A DNA stretch of 64,000 nucleotides from JBBSOK01 sp965219125 (lineage in GTDB: Bacteria; Bacteroidota; Bacteroidia; Flavobacteriales; Flavobacteriaceae): assembly GCA_965219125.1 (NCBI GenBank), contig CBDCMO010000002.1, positions 1,550,001 to 1,614,000 on the forward strand, in the 5' to 3' direction. A program made the position numbers and the translations under genes. Below the pieces are notes generated by a model. That model saw only the letters and a program-made list of their open reading frames with translations, ran no database searches and was not told where the DNA came from. This document shows positions 33,711 to 41,832 of the stretch, piece by piece (the stretch's first letter is position 1; every line of letters begins with the position of its first letter).

Positions 33711-34847
33711 TTATTTTTTTACTGAGCTACAACCCGCCATTGTTGTTATTTTTATCGCTTCGGTTGGCGGTAGGTTCTCGTTTCTATCTACTGTTTGTTG
33801 TACTACGTTTTTTGTGATTTCCTCGAAAGCGTTTTCAATTTCTGAAGCAGTTTGCAATGCCGCCGGTCTGCCAACATCGCCAGCTTCCCGAATACTTTGC
33901 ACTAACGGAATTTCTCCCAAAAACGGTACATTTAAATCTTCTGCCAGGTGTTTTGCGCCTTCTTTGCCGAAAATATAATATTTATTTTCGGGCAATTCGG
34001 CTGGCGTGAAGTATGCCATATTTTCTATAATTCCCAAAACGGGAACATCTATATTTTCTTGCTGAAACATCGCAACACCTTTGCGGGCATCTGCCAATGC
34101 TACTGTTTGCGGCGTACTCACGACTACTGCTCCTGTAATTGGCAAGGCTTGCATGATGCTTAAATGAATATCGCCCGTGCCTGGAGGTAAATCTATTAGC
34201 ATAAAGTCTAATTCGCCCCAAGCTGCGTCAAAAATTAATTGGTTTAATGCTTTTGCAGCCATTGGTCCGCGCCAAATTACGGCTTGGTTTGGTTGAGTGA
34301 AAAAACCGATGGATAAAATCTTTACGCCATAGTTTTCTACGGGTTTCATTTTGCTTTTGCCGTCTACGTTTATTGAAAGTGGTCTTTCTAAAGCAACATC
34401 GAACATTATTGGGATTGATGGGCCATAAATATCGGCATCTAAAATACCAACTTTAAAACCCATTTTTGAAAGTGTAACCGCAAGATTCGCCGTAACCGTA
34501 CTTTTACCAACGCCACCTTTACCTGAAGCAACGGCAATAATATTTTTTATGCCAGGAATTGCTTTTCCTTTAATTAGATTGGGATTTGAAGGTTTTTGAG
34601 GCGCTTCAACTTTTATATTTACTTGAACTTTGGCGTCTTTTGATAGCTTTTGAATAGCTTCAATCACATCTGCCTCTGCCCTTTTTTTAATGTGAAGAGC
34701 TGGCGTGCTCAACGTTAAATCTACAATAACCTCGTCGGCAAAAGTGACTACATTTTTTACAGCGCCACTTTCTACCATATTTTTACCTTCGCCTGCAACT
34801 GTAATATTTTCAAGGGCTTGAAGGATTTCTTTTTTGGTTATACTCAT
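33711..34847 (-). CDS. Mrp/NBP35-type ATP-binding Fe-S carrier
   Basis: The product has 378 residues. ATG 34847 (MSITKKEILQAL) is preferred to an in-frame TTG 15 bases upstream. Residues about 1-90 are the DUF59/MIP18-like domain; then the deviant Walker A VASGKGGVGKSTV (about residue 105), ILDADIYGPSIP, and LIDLPPGTGD. The ENMAYFTPAELPENKYYIF stretch lacks the CxxC found at this place in ApbC-type Mrp, the usual Bacteroidota state. Mrp proteins are Fe-S carriers/assembly factors. Partner NifU-like CxxC protein follows. Confidence 0.93.
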   Translation of the reverse strand: MSITKKEILQALENITVAGEGKNMVESGAVKNVVTFADEVIVDLTLSTPALHIKKRAEADVIEAIQKLSKDAKVQVNIKVEAPQKPSNPNLIKGKAIPGIKNIIAVASGKGGVGKSTVTANLAVTLSKMGFKVGILDADIYGPSIPIMFDVALERPLSINVDGKSKMKPVENYGVKILSIGFFTQPNQAVIWRGPMAAKALNQLIFDAAWGELDFMLIDLPPGTGDIHLSIMQALPITGAVVVSTPQTVALADARKGVAMFQQENIDVPVLGIIENMAYFTPAELPENKYYIFGKEGAKHLAEDLNVPFLGEIPLVQSIREAGDVGRPAALQTASEIENAFEEITKNVVQQTVDRNENLPPTEAIKITTMAGCSSVKK

Positions 34848-34899
34848 ATCTTTTTCTAGCAATATTTAGATTGATTCTAAAGTGCAAATATAAGAAATA

Positions 34900-34935
34900 A
34901 GTGGCAGTATTCAGTAGCAGTTTTCAGTATGTTTA
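34900..34935. repeat. CAGTATTCAGTAGCAGTTTTCAGT low-complexity spacer
   Basis: Near-repeats of CAGTATT/CAGTAGCAG/CAGTATG occur over 34906-34930 in the spacer between the Mrp and ATL genes. It belongs to the same class of slippage-prone spacer as the hexamer repeat 160 bases downstream. Confidence 0.35.
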
Positions 34936-35085
34936 GCTAGAATTATTTGCTATTATTTGTAAATTTTTGGGAAATTAGGAAATCTGTTCGTAAAAGTTTC
35001 AAGCTGAGTGATGATGTATATTTTGATATAAGGAAATGACTGAATTTGAAAAACTTTTTTGATAGCTACAACGACTAGACTGTGA

Positions 35086-35134
35086 CTGTGACTGTAACTG
35101 TGACTGTGACTGTGACTGTGACTGTGACTGTGAC
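35086..35134. repeat. Hexamer tandem repeat (GTGACT)n
   Basis: About eight near-perfect copies of a GTGACT hexamer (one copy has TAACTG) lie immediately beyond the 3' end of the ATL gene. No ORF crosses it. Copy number is likely variable between strains. Confidence 0.88.
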
Positions 35135-35139
35135 TAAAG

Positions 35140-35469
35140 CTACAAATTATCTACAGGATCCCAAAAAACAGCATCAAAATTTTGAATTTGATTGTCAATA
35201 ACCGTTACACCTTCACTTTCCAACAATTGCTGCATTAGGTTTGTACCGTCAAAATGATGTTTTCCGGTTAAGAGTCCGGATTTATTTACAACTCTGTGTG
35301 CGGGCACTTCTTCTTTATTATGCGAGGCATTCATTGCCCAACCGACCATTCGGGCGCTGCCTTTTGAGCCTAAAAAGTTTGCAATTGCGCCGTAGGAAGT
35401 TACGCGACCATAAGGAATTTGAGCGGCAACTTTGTACACCTTTTCAAAAAAACCTTCATCAGCCTTCAT
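35140..35469 (-). CDS. Alkyltransferase-like protein (MGMT family, Cys replaced by Ala)
   Basis: This 109-residue protein resembles the C-terminal domain of O6-methylguanine-DNA methyltransferase: YGRVTSYGAIANFLGSKGSARMVGWAM, then VPAHRVVNKSG. The active-site motif PCHRV reads PAHRV, so it cannot accept alkyl groups and fits the ATL proteins that bind O6-alkylguanine and signal to nucleotide excision repair. It lies two bases from the LysE gene on the same strand, and the hexamer repeat follows its stop. Confidence 0.92.
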   Translation of the reverse strand: MKADEGFFEKVYKVAAQIPYGRVTSYGAIANFLGSKGSARMVGWAMNASHNKEEVPAHRVVNKSGLLTGKHHFDGTNLMQQLLESEGVTVIDNQIQNFDAVFWDPVDNL

Positions 35470-35470
35470 T

Positions 35471-36097
35471 TTACATTGTGTTTAAAATTCGAATAAACGT
35501 AACTACACAAATAAGAAGTGTAATTGCGCCGATAATATAATTCATATTTACATTCATTTTTTTAGGCTCGTCTTTCGGTCTAAAAAATTGAACATAAATT
35601 GCCAACATTGCAAAGGTGCCCAATGCAGATGCCAAAACACAAATTGCAATTCCCCAATGCGAAAATGTAAACCAGCCAAAATCTGAAAATGTTAAGCTTA
35701 TATAAACCCAATATGGCAAAGGCAACAAATTAAGCGCACCAATCAACATACCCGAAAAAAACCGATTTGTTTTGGAATGGTGCATTTTATCAGGCACTTC
35801 CCTTCGGGTATCTTTTGCGATAAAGAAAAAATAAATTGTTAGGCAGATAAAGATTCCCAAAGCAACTTTTTGAAGCATCGAAACAATTTCGGGATGCATT
35901 TCAATATATCTAGCAAAAAGTAATGCTACAAAAGTTTGCGCCATTACTGTTATACAAACGCCCAAGGAAAAGAGAATGGCATTGCGCCTACCTTCTTTCA
36001 TGCTAATTTTTGCCGCGTACATATTAAGTAAGCCTGGCGGAATAACTCCAATAATCGAGGCTACAAAGCCAACACAAAAATTTAAAAAAATAGCCAT
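35471..36097 (-). CDS. LysE family transporter
   Basis: This 208-residue membrane protein has about six hydrophobic segments (starting FLNFCVGFVASIIGVIPPGLLN). The GxxPPGLLNM block at the first helix is the LysE/RhtB-type signature for exporters of amino acids or related small molecules. Substrate is unknown. It is followed after one base by the ATL gene. Confidence 0.85.
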   Translation of the reverse strand: MAIFLNFCVGFVASIIGVIPPGLLNMYAAKISMKEGRRNAILFSLGVCITVMAQTFVALLFARYIEMHPEIVSMLQKVALGIFICLTIYFFFIAKDTRREVPDKMHHSKTNRFFSGMLIGALNLLPLPYWVYISLTFSDFGWFTFSHWGIAICVLASALGTFAMLAIYVQFFRPKDEPKKMNVNMNYIIGAITLLICVVTFIRILNTM

Positions 36098-36128
36098 CTA
36101 AAAGGTTGTAATTGTGAAGATACGTAAT

Positions 36129-36812
36129 TTATATAAAACGTAATTTAAAACGCAAATAGGTTATTTTTTTGCCTTGATCCAAATAACTTTGCTCGTAATA
36201 TGTTTTGATATTTGTAACTTCTTTTGGGGCATAATCTATGTTACTATAAACGTCGTGATGAGCATATTCAATAGTTTCTCCCAAGCCTTGAAGTAGGCCG
36301 ATTGTGTAGCCGTGCATAAATTCGCTATCGGTTTTTAGATGCACAACGCCTTCGGGTTTTAGGATTTTTCTGTATTTATCTAAAAATTGCGGGTTGGTCA
36401 TTCTGTGTTTTGTACGCTGAAATTTTATTTGTGGATCCGGAAAAGTAATCCATATTTCATCTACTTCGTTTTCAGCAAAAATATCGTCAACCAATTCAAT
36501 TTGGGTTCGTAAAAATCCGGCGTTATTTATGTTTTCTTTTAAAGCAGTTTTTGCGCCTCGCCAAAATCTTGCACCTTTAATATCAATTCCCAAGAAGTTT
36601 TTATCGGGATTTAGTTTTGCTAAATTAACGGTGTATTCGCCTTTTCCGCAACCTAATTCTAATACAATTGGGTTTTCATTTTTGAAGAAGTTTTTTCGCC
36701 AATTTCCTTTTAAATCTAATTCATTTGTAAGTACTTCTACTCTTGTAGGTTGAATTACATTCGCAAATCCTTCATTTTCGGTAAAGCGTTTTAATTTATT
36801 TTTACTGCCCAT
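36129..36812 (-). CDS. trmB: tRNA (guanine46-N7)-methyltransferase TrmB
   Basis: This is a 227-residue SAM methyltransferase. Motif I is LELGCGKGEYTVNLAK (about residue 50). The TrmB-specific block is ITFPDPQIKFQRTKHRM, and LKTDSEFMHGY follows. It methylates N7 of G46 in tRNA. Length and blocks are normal. It heads the minus-strand run trmB-lysE-ATL. Confidence 0.96.
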   Translation of the reverse strand: MGSKNKLKRFTENEGFANVIQPTRVEVLTNELDLKGNWRKNFFKNENPIVLELGCGKGEYTVNLAKLNPDKNFLGIDIKGARFWRGAKTALKENINNAGFLRTQIELVDDIFAENEVDEIWITFPDPQIKFQRTKHRMTNPQFLDKYRKILKPEGVVHLKTDSEFMHGYTIGLLQGLGETIEYAHHDVYSNIDYAPKEVTNIKTYYEQSYLDQGKKITYLRFKLRFI

Positions 36813-36901
36813 TTTTTTATTCGATTACAACCGATATCGGCTGACGTATTATTTAACTTTTTGGTAAAATTAAGTAAATAATAGCGCGCCGCAATTATTG
36901 C

Positions 36902-36909
36902 TACCTTTA
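36902..36909 (+). promoter_or_regulatory. -7 promoter element abutting a start codon
   Basis: TACCTTTA resembles TAnnTTTG and ends four bases before the ATG at 36914, predicting transcription start at or within the start codon. No -33 element is evident. Confidence 0.35.
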
Positions 36910-36913
36910 CTTT

Positions 36914-37981
36914 ATGCGGAAGAAAACTATTTTAGTTGCACCTTTACATTGGGGCCTTGGTCACGCAACCCGTTGTATACCAATAATAAATGCGCTTTTG
37001 GAATGTAAATTTAATGTGCTTTTAGCTTCCGACGGCGCTGCATTATTATTGTTGAAAAAGGAATTTCCCGACTTACCTTTTGTTGAATTGCCTTCCTATA
37101 ATATTACGTACACCAAAAAAGCATCCAATTTTAAATGGAAGTTACTTTTTAAACTTCCACATCTTAAAAGAACGATTTCGGCTGAAGAAAAAATGATTTC
37201 GAAATTAGTTGCCGAAGAAAAAATTGACGGAATTATAAGCGACAACCGAATGGGCGTTTACAATAAAAAGATTCCTTGTGTTTATATAACACATCAGTTG
37301 AAAGTTTTAAGCGGTAAAACAACTAAAATTACAAGCAAACTGCACCAAAATTATGTGGCAAAGTTCGATGAATGTTGGGTACCGGATATTGAAGGTCAAA
37401 TTAATTTAAGCGGAAAATTAGGGCATTTAAAAAAGACCAAATTACCAGTAAAATATATCGGTGTTTTAAGTAGAATGAAAAGTTATCCGGCTGAAAAAAA
37501 ATATGATATTCTGGCTATACTTTCAGGTCCTGAACCGCAACGGACGATGCTTGAAGATATTCTTAAAATAGAACTGAAAGCTGTAAAAGGAAATGTTTTG
37601 ATTGTTTCCGGAGTTGTTCAACCGACTTATACCGAAGATGTTTTTGGAAATATTACAATCTGTAATTTTTTACAAACCAAAGAACTTGAAGTTGCTATAA
37701 ACGCGAGCGACATAATTATTTCCCGTTCTGGTTATACCACGATTATGGATTTAACCGCATTAAACAAAAAAGCATTTTTTATACCCACGCCCGGCCAATA
37801 CGAACAAGAATATTTAGCAAAATGCCTGAAAAAAATGGGTATTGTTCCTTCGTGTAAACAAGAAAATTTTAATCTAGAAAAACTCGAAAAAGTAAAAGTT
37901 TTTAAGGGATTGCACAATTTAGAATCAGGCACAAAACTTTCGGATTTATTTAGCCTTTTCGAGCGTAAAAGAAAACTCTGA
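36914..37981 (+). CDS. GT-B glycosyltransferase (MurG-like, GT28 fold)
   Basis: This 355-residue protein begins with PLHWGLGHATRCIPIINALLE (MurG-like glycine-rich N-terminus) and has the donor-binding C-terminal region IISRSGYTTIMDLTALNKKAFFIPTPGQYEQEYLA. The closest relatives in memory are glycosyltransferases annotated as UDP-sugar transferases for surface polysaccharides rather than MurG. Donor and acceptor are unknown. Its last 36 bases overlap the 3' end of the convergent histidine kinase gene. Confidence 0.87.
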   Translation: MRKKTILVAPLHWGLGHATRCIPIINALLECKFNVLLASDGAALLLLKKEFPDLPFVELPSYNITYTKKASNFKWKLLFKLPHLKRTISAEEKMISKLVAEEKIDGIISDNRMGVYNKKIPCVYITHQLKVLSGKTTKITSKLHQNYVAKFDECWVPDIEGQINLSGKLGHLKKTKLPVKYIGVLSRMKSYPAEKKYDILAILSGPEPQRTMLEDILKIELKAVKGNVLIVSGVVQPTYTEDVFGNITICNFLQTKELEVAINASDIIISRSGYTTIMDLTALNKKAFFIPTPGQYEQEYLAKCLKKMGIVPSCKQENFNLEKLEKVKVFKGLHNLESGTKLSDLFSLFERKRKL

Positions 37982-38989
37982 GCCAATACCATATTGACTT
38001 TCTACATAAATTTTTTCGTTATGTGCTTCAACCAAATGTTTTACAATTGCAAGACCAAGACCACTGCCACCTTCGCGACGAGAGCCACTTCTATCTATTC
38101 TGAAAAAACGCTCAAACAACCTTGGTATCTTACTTTTCTCGATGCCTTCGCCATTGTCCGTTATTCTTACAAGAATTTTAGTTTTGGATAGCATTTCCAC
38201 ACTTACCTCTGTAGTGCCGTCAGTTTTTCCATATTTGATGGAGTTTACTACCAAGTTGGTTAATATTTGTTGAATTCGTTCCTTGTCTGCATAAACCATT
38301 ATTGGATTAAGATACAGACCGTCAAACATCAAAGTGATATTTTTTTTTGTAGCCTTCATTTCAAGAAGATCAAAGACACTTTCAATTAAACCAACAATAT
38401 CGAAAACCTCCTTATCTAAATTTAATACGCCAGATTCCAATTTGGTTATCATATCTAAATCCTTCACAATATAGATGAGTCTTTCAACCCCTTTGTTAGC
38501 TCTTTGCAAATATTTTTTTCGAACGGTTTTATCTTTCATAGCGCCGTCCAAAAGTGTTAAAATATAGCCCTGAACCGTGAAAAGTGGCGTTTTAAGTTCG
38601 TGCGAGATATTTCCGATAAATTCTTTTCGGTAATTTTCACGATTTCTAAATCCTTCAATTTCCAACTTCTTGCCTTGTGCAAAGCGCTCTACCTCCTTTG
38701 TTAAGGTGTCCATATTTGTGGTAATATGCTCACGCTTTTTAGCGTTTGGATCTAACATACTAACATCATCATATATTTTTTTTACTCTTTTGTATATAAA
38801 TTTTTGGACGCGATTTTGTATGATGTAAAAACAAAAGAAGAAAAATATAATACTAAAAAGTAGTAGAAACAACCACTGTCCTGTATTTTGCCAATAAAAA
38901 AAAACACCCAAACAGAGTGTTAAAAATAGTGTTATATAGATTGCGGTGTAAGAAGCAAACTTATATGTTATATTAGAATCTTTAGGCAT
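37946..38989 (-). CDS. Sensor histidine kinase, PhoR-like
   Basis: This 347-residue protein has two N-terminal transmembrane segments (about 12-30 and 35-54) with almost no periplasmic loop, then the DHp phospho-acceptor His in NISHELKTPL (about residue 130) and ATP-lid blocks LTNLVVNSIKYGK, ITDNGEGI and GGSGLGLAIVK. The short sensor part resembles PhoR of the phosphate/stress type. Its start overlaps the regulator's stop by one base (TAATG), implying translational coupling. It has a 36-base convergent overlap with the glycosyltransferase. Confidence 0.93.
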   Translation of the reverse strand: MPKDSNITYKFASYTAIYITLFLTLCLGVFFYWQNTGQWLFLLLFSIIFFFFCFYIIQNRVQKFIYKRVKKIYDDVSMLDPNAKKREHITTNMDTLTKEVERFAQGKKLEIEGFRNRENYRKEFIGNISHELKTPLFTVQGYILTLLDGAMKDKTVRKKYLQRANKGVERLIYIVKDLDMITKLESGVLNLDKEVFDIVGLIESVFDLLEMKATKKNITLMFDGLYLNPIMVYADKERIQQILTNLVVNSIKYGKTDGTTEVSVEMLSKTKILVRITDNGEGIEKSKIPRLFERFFRIDRSGSRREGGSGLGLAIVKHLVEAHNEKIYVESQYGIGSEFSFTLEKAK

Positions 38990-39672
38990 TAAACAACAAA
39001 CTTATATCCTACTCCTTTAACAGTTTTAAATTTTTCGTCACCAATTTTTTCGCGCAATTTTCTAATATGTACGTCTATTGTGCGGCCGCCAACCACAACT
39101 TCATTACCCCAAACTCGGTCCAAAATATCTTCACGTTTAAAAACCTTACCTGGTTTTGAAGCTAAAAGTGCAAGCAATTCAAATTCCTTTCTTGGCAAAA
39201 TAATTTCTTTTTTGCCCAAAGTTATTTTATATTCTTCCCTATTTATAATAAGGTTGCCAATGGTTACCGTGTTTTCAACTTCACTTTCGCCTTTAAAGCG
39301 TCTTAATAAAGCCTTGACCTTACTTACTAAGACTTTTGGTTTTATAGGTTTAGTAATATAGTCGTCCGCTCCTGCTTCAAAACCTGCCATTTGTGAATAA
39401 TCTTCTCCTCTTGCCGTTAAAAATGTAATTATAGATTCAGTAAGTTCGGGCATCTTTCGCAACTTTTCACATGTTTCAATGCCATCCATTCCTGGCATCA
39501 TTACATCTAATATAATTAAATGCGGTTTAAATTGCTTGGCCTCCGTAATTGCTTTTTTGCCGTTTTCTGCAGTTGAAACTGTATAACCTTCAGCGCTTAA
39601 ATTATACTTTACAATTTCTAGAATATCCGGCTCGTCATCTACCAATAAAATTCGAGTATCTTTTTTTTTCAT
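38989..39672 (-). CDS. Response regulator, OmpR/PhoB family
   Basis: This 227-residue protein has a receiver domain with acidic pocket DDEPDILE, phospho-acceptor Asp in LIILDVMMPGMDG (about residue 56), and Lys in TKPIKPK, then a winged-helix DNA-binding domain (VFKREDILDRVWG, RTIDVHIRKLREKIG). It is the cognate regulator of the downstream kinase. No phosphate transport genes are nearby, so PhoB identity is not certain. It is divergent from the T9SS gene at 39889, separated by 216 bases. Confidence 0.95.
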   Translation of the reverse strand: MKKKDTRILLVDDEPDILEIVKYNLSAEGYTVSTAENGKKAITEAKQFKPHLIILDVMMPGMDGIETCEKLRKMPELTESIITFLTARGEDYSQMAGFEAGADDYITKPIKPKVLVSKVKALLRRFKGESEVENTVTIGNLIINREEYKITLGKKEIILPRKEFELLALLASKPGKVFKREDILDRVWGNEVVVGGRTIDVHIRKLREKIGDEKFKTVKGVGYKFVV

Positions 39673-39858
39673 AAGAGCGAACGTTTAATTTGCAATAAAG
39701 ATAATAGTAATTTAATAAGTAGGATTTTGGCACGACGATTGTTAACTATTAAGTAACATTTGCAGGATAATGAAATTAAACATTTCCAACATTTGTTACT
39801 AAATGGTTAAACCACGCATATTATGTAGACACACATAATGATGTTAGCTTAAAATATA

Positions 39859-39866
39859 TATCTTTG
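39859..39866 (+). promoter_or_regulatory. -7 promoter element of the T9SS protein gene
   Basis: TATCTTTG is an exact TAnnTTTG match, 22 bases before the start codon at 39889. A clear -33 element is not visible. Confidence 0.6.
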
Positions 39867-39888
39867 TGTCAAATTTAAATTAAAAAAT

Positions 39889-40713
39889 ATGAAAAAAATT
39901 ACTTTAATGGCTGCATTACTTATAGGTGCGGTTTCTTTTTCTCAAGTTGTTATAAATGAGGTTGATTCAGACCAAACTGGTACAGATGTTACCGAGTTTG
40001 TTGAACTATTTTCTGCAACCCCAAACCAATCTTTAGATGGTTTAGTAGTTGTTTTTTACAATGGATCTAACGATTTAAGTTATACCACTGTAGATTTAGC
40101 AGGAAAAACGACTGATGCTCAAGGATTTTTTATTGTTGGGAGCGATTTGGTTCCTGGCGTAGATGTTATGTTGGGGCCAGATAATACTATCCAAAATGGT
40201 GCAGATGCAATTGCTGTATATCAAGCCGCTGCAAGCGCATTTCCTGATGGAACTGCTGTAACAAGCGCTGGTCTTGTAGATGCTATAGTTTACGGCACGA
40301 GCGATGACGATGATGCTGAATTATTGGCAGGCCTTAACGAAACTGTGCAGTGGGACGAAAACTTAAATGCAATGAAAGATACTGAATCTTTACAACGCAA
40401 GGATGATGGCACTTACTGTACAAGCCTACCAACGCTAAGAGCAACTAACGTTTGTACCCCATTGTCTGTAAACCAAAACAATACTGATACGTTTGCTATT
40501 TTCCCAAATCCAGCTTCAAAAGGGTTTGTTAACATTACTTCTTTAGTAGGTGGTGCAAAAAACATATCTGTTTATGATGTTTTGGGCAAACAAGTTATTA
40601 ATACAGTACTTGCTGGTGATAGGTTGGATATTTCAGGACTTAACAGCGGAATTTACATTATGAAAATTTCTCAAGGAAATTCTAATACCACAAAAAAATT
40701 AGTAGTAAAGTAA
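39889..40713 (+). CDS. Lamin-tail-domain protein with T9SS sorting signal
   Basis: This 274-residue secreted protein has signal MKKITLMAALLIGAVSFSQ. Residues about 20-190 match a lamin tail domain (VVINEVDSDQTGTDVTEFVEL, GFFIVGSDLVPGVDV, DAIVYGTSDDD), an immunoglobulin-like fold used in extracellular nucleases and other secreted proteins. The C-terminal region (FAIFPNPASKGFVNITS...ISGLNSGIYIMKISQGNSNTTKKLVVK) is a type A T9SS signal, directing it to the cell surface or medium. No catalytic domain is present. It is divergent from the two-component regulator and has its own strong terminator. Confidence 0.88.
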   Translation: MKKITLMAALLIGAVSFSQVVINEVDSDQTGTDVTEFVELFSATPNQSLDGLVVVFYNGSNDLSYTTVDLAGKTTDAQGFFIVGSDLVPGVDVMLGPDNTIQNGADAIAVYQAAASAFPDGTAVTSAGLVDAIVYGTSDDDDAELLAGLNETVQWDENLNAMKDTESLQRKDDGTYCTSLPTLRATNVCTPLSVNQNNTDTFAIFPNPASKGFVNITSLVGGAKNISVYDVLGKQVINTVLAGDRLDISGLNSGIYIMKISQGNSNTTKKLVVK

Positions 40714-40733
40714 TCTAATAAATTATTAGAAGA

Positions 40734-40762
40734 GCCTCTGAATAACTTCAGAGGCTTTTTTT
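40734..40762 (+). terminator. Terminator after the lamin-tail gene
   Basis: GCCTCTGAA and TTCAGAGGC pair over nine bases around TAAC, followed by seven T. It lies 21 bases after the stop. Confidence 0.92.
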
Positions 40763-40857
40763 ATGCCTTTACGTTACGAGATTTGTAGAGCGATACTTCA
40801 CATTTGTCTTAAATTTACAAATCTCAAAACGTCAATTGCAGATTTCGAAAAAATTAT

Positions 40858-41832
40858 ATGCTCGACCAGGATATTTTTGATATAAAAACAGATTCAGATT
40901 TTTTGGAAGTTTCCTTGGAAAATTTCAGATATCAATATGAAAATGTATTGGTATATCGGAATTTTTGTAATTATTTGAAAACAAATGTTGCAGAAGTTGA
41001 TAGTCTTTTCAAAATACCATTTTTACCTATTTCACTCTTCAAAAGCCACAAAGTAATTGACGGTAATTTTAACGCGGAAATAGTATTTTCAAGTAGCGGC
41101 ACAACGGGTAATTTGCAAAGCCAACATTACGTTGCAAAAAAATCTTTATACGAACAAAGTTTTCAAAAAGCCTTTAAATATTTCTACGGAAATGTTGAAG
41201 ACTATACAATCCTAGCATTATTGCCATCATATTTAGAAAGAGATGGATCTTCCTTAATTTATATGGCTGAAGATTTAATTAATAAAAGCAATAAACCCGA
41301 AAGCGGCTTTTATTTGAACAACATTTCAGCCATAATCGAAATAATCAAAACTTTAGAAGAAAAGCAGGAAAAAACACTATTACTTGGTGTTTCATTCGCA
41401 TTGTTAGATCTGGTTGAAGCAGAAAAACTTGATCTAAAACATACCATTATAATGGAAACAGGCGGTATGAAAGGAAGGCGCAAAGAATTGATAAGAGAAG
41501 AACTTCACACTATTTTAAAAGAAGGTTTTAGTGTAACAGATATAAACAGCGAATATGGCATGACCGAAATGCTTAGTCAGGCATATTCAAAAGGAAATGG
41601 TCTTTTTTACTGTCCGCCGTGGTTAAAAGTTTTAACGCGGGACCCGGAAGATGCGCTCACTTTAGTTGAAGGCAAAACAGGCGGCATTAATATAATAGAT
41701 CTGGCAAATAAACACTCCTGTTCATTTTTGGCGACTCAAGATTTAGGAAAAGTCTTTACCGACGGCAGTTTCGAAATTTTAGGTAGATTTGACTACAGCG
41801 ATATTCGCGGCTGTAATTTAATGGTACTTTAA
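40858..41832 (+). CDS. LuxE-like acyl-protein synthetase/acyltransferase
   Basis: This 324-residue protein resembles the LuxE/PaaK-like adenylation family. It has the phosphate-binding FSSSGTTGN (about residue 80), a central NSEYGMTEMLSQAY, and C-terminal LATQDLGKVFTDGSFEILGRFDYSDIRGC. LuxE activates fatty acids as acyl-AMP; here no LuxC/LuxD reductase or transferase partners are visible, so it is not a luminescence gene. It starts a three-gene run; the next ORF begins directly after its stop codon. Confidence 0.83.
   Translation: MLDQDIFDIKTDSDFLEVSLENFRYQYENVLVYRNFCNYLKTNVAEVDSLFKIPFLPISLFKSHKVIDGNFNAEIVFSSSGTTGNLQSQHYVAKKSLYEQSFQKAFKYFYGNVEDYTILALLPSYLERDGSSLIYMAEDLINKSNKPESGFYLNNISAIIEIIKTLEEKQEKTLLLGVSFALLDLVEAEKLDLKHTIIMETGGMKGRRKELIREELHTILKEGFSVTDINSEYGMTEMLSQAYSKGNGLFYCPPWLKVLTRDPEDALTLVEGKTGGINIIDLANKHSCSFLATQDLGKVFTDGSFEILGRFDYSDIRGCNLMVL

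Noticed and set aside
35086..35134. Possible CRISPR array
   Set aside because: The unit is six bases with no spacers, so it is a microsatellite; no cas genes lie nearby.
35140..35469. Active O6-methylguanine-DNA methyltransferase
   Set aside because: The acceptor Cys of PCHRV is replaced by Ala.
40858..41832. Luminescence (lux) gene
   Set aside because: No luxA, luxB, luxC or luxD partner is present; only the adenylation fold is shared.
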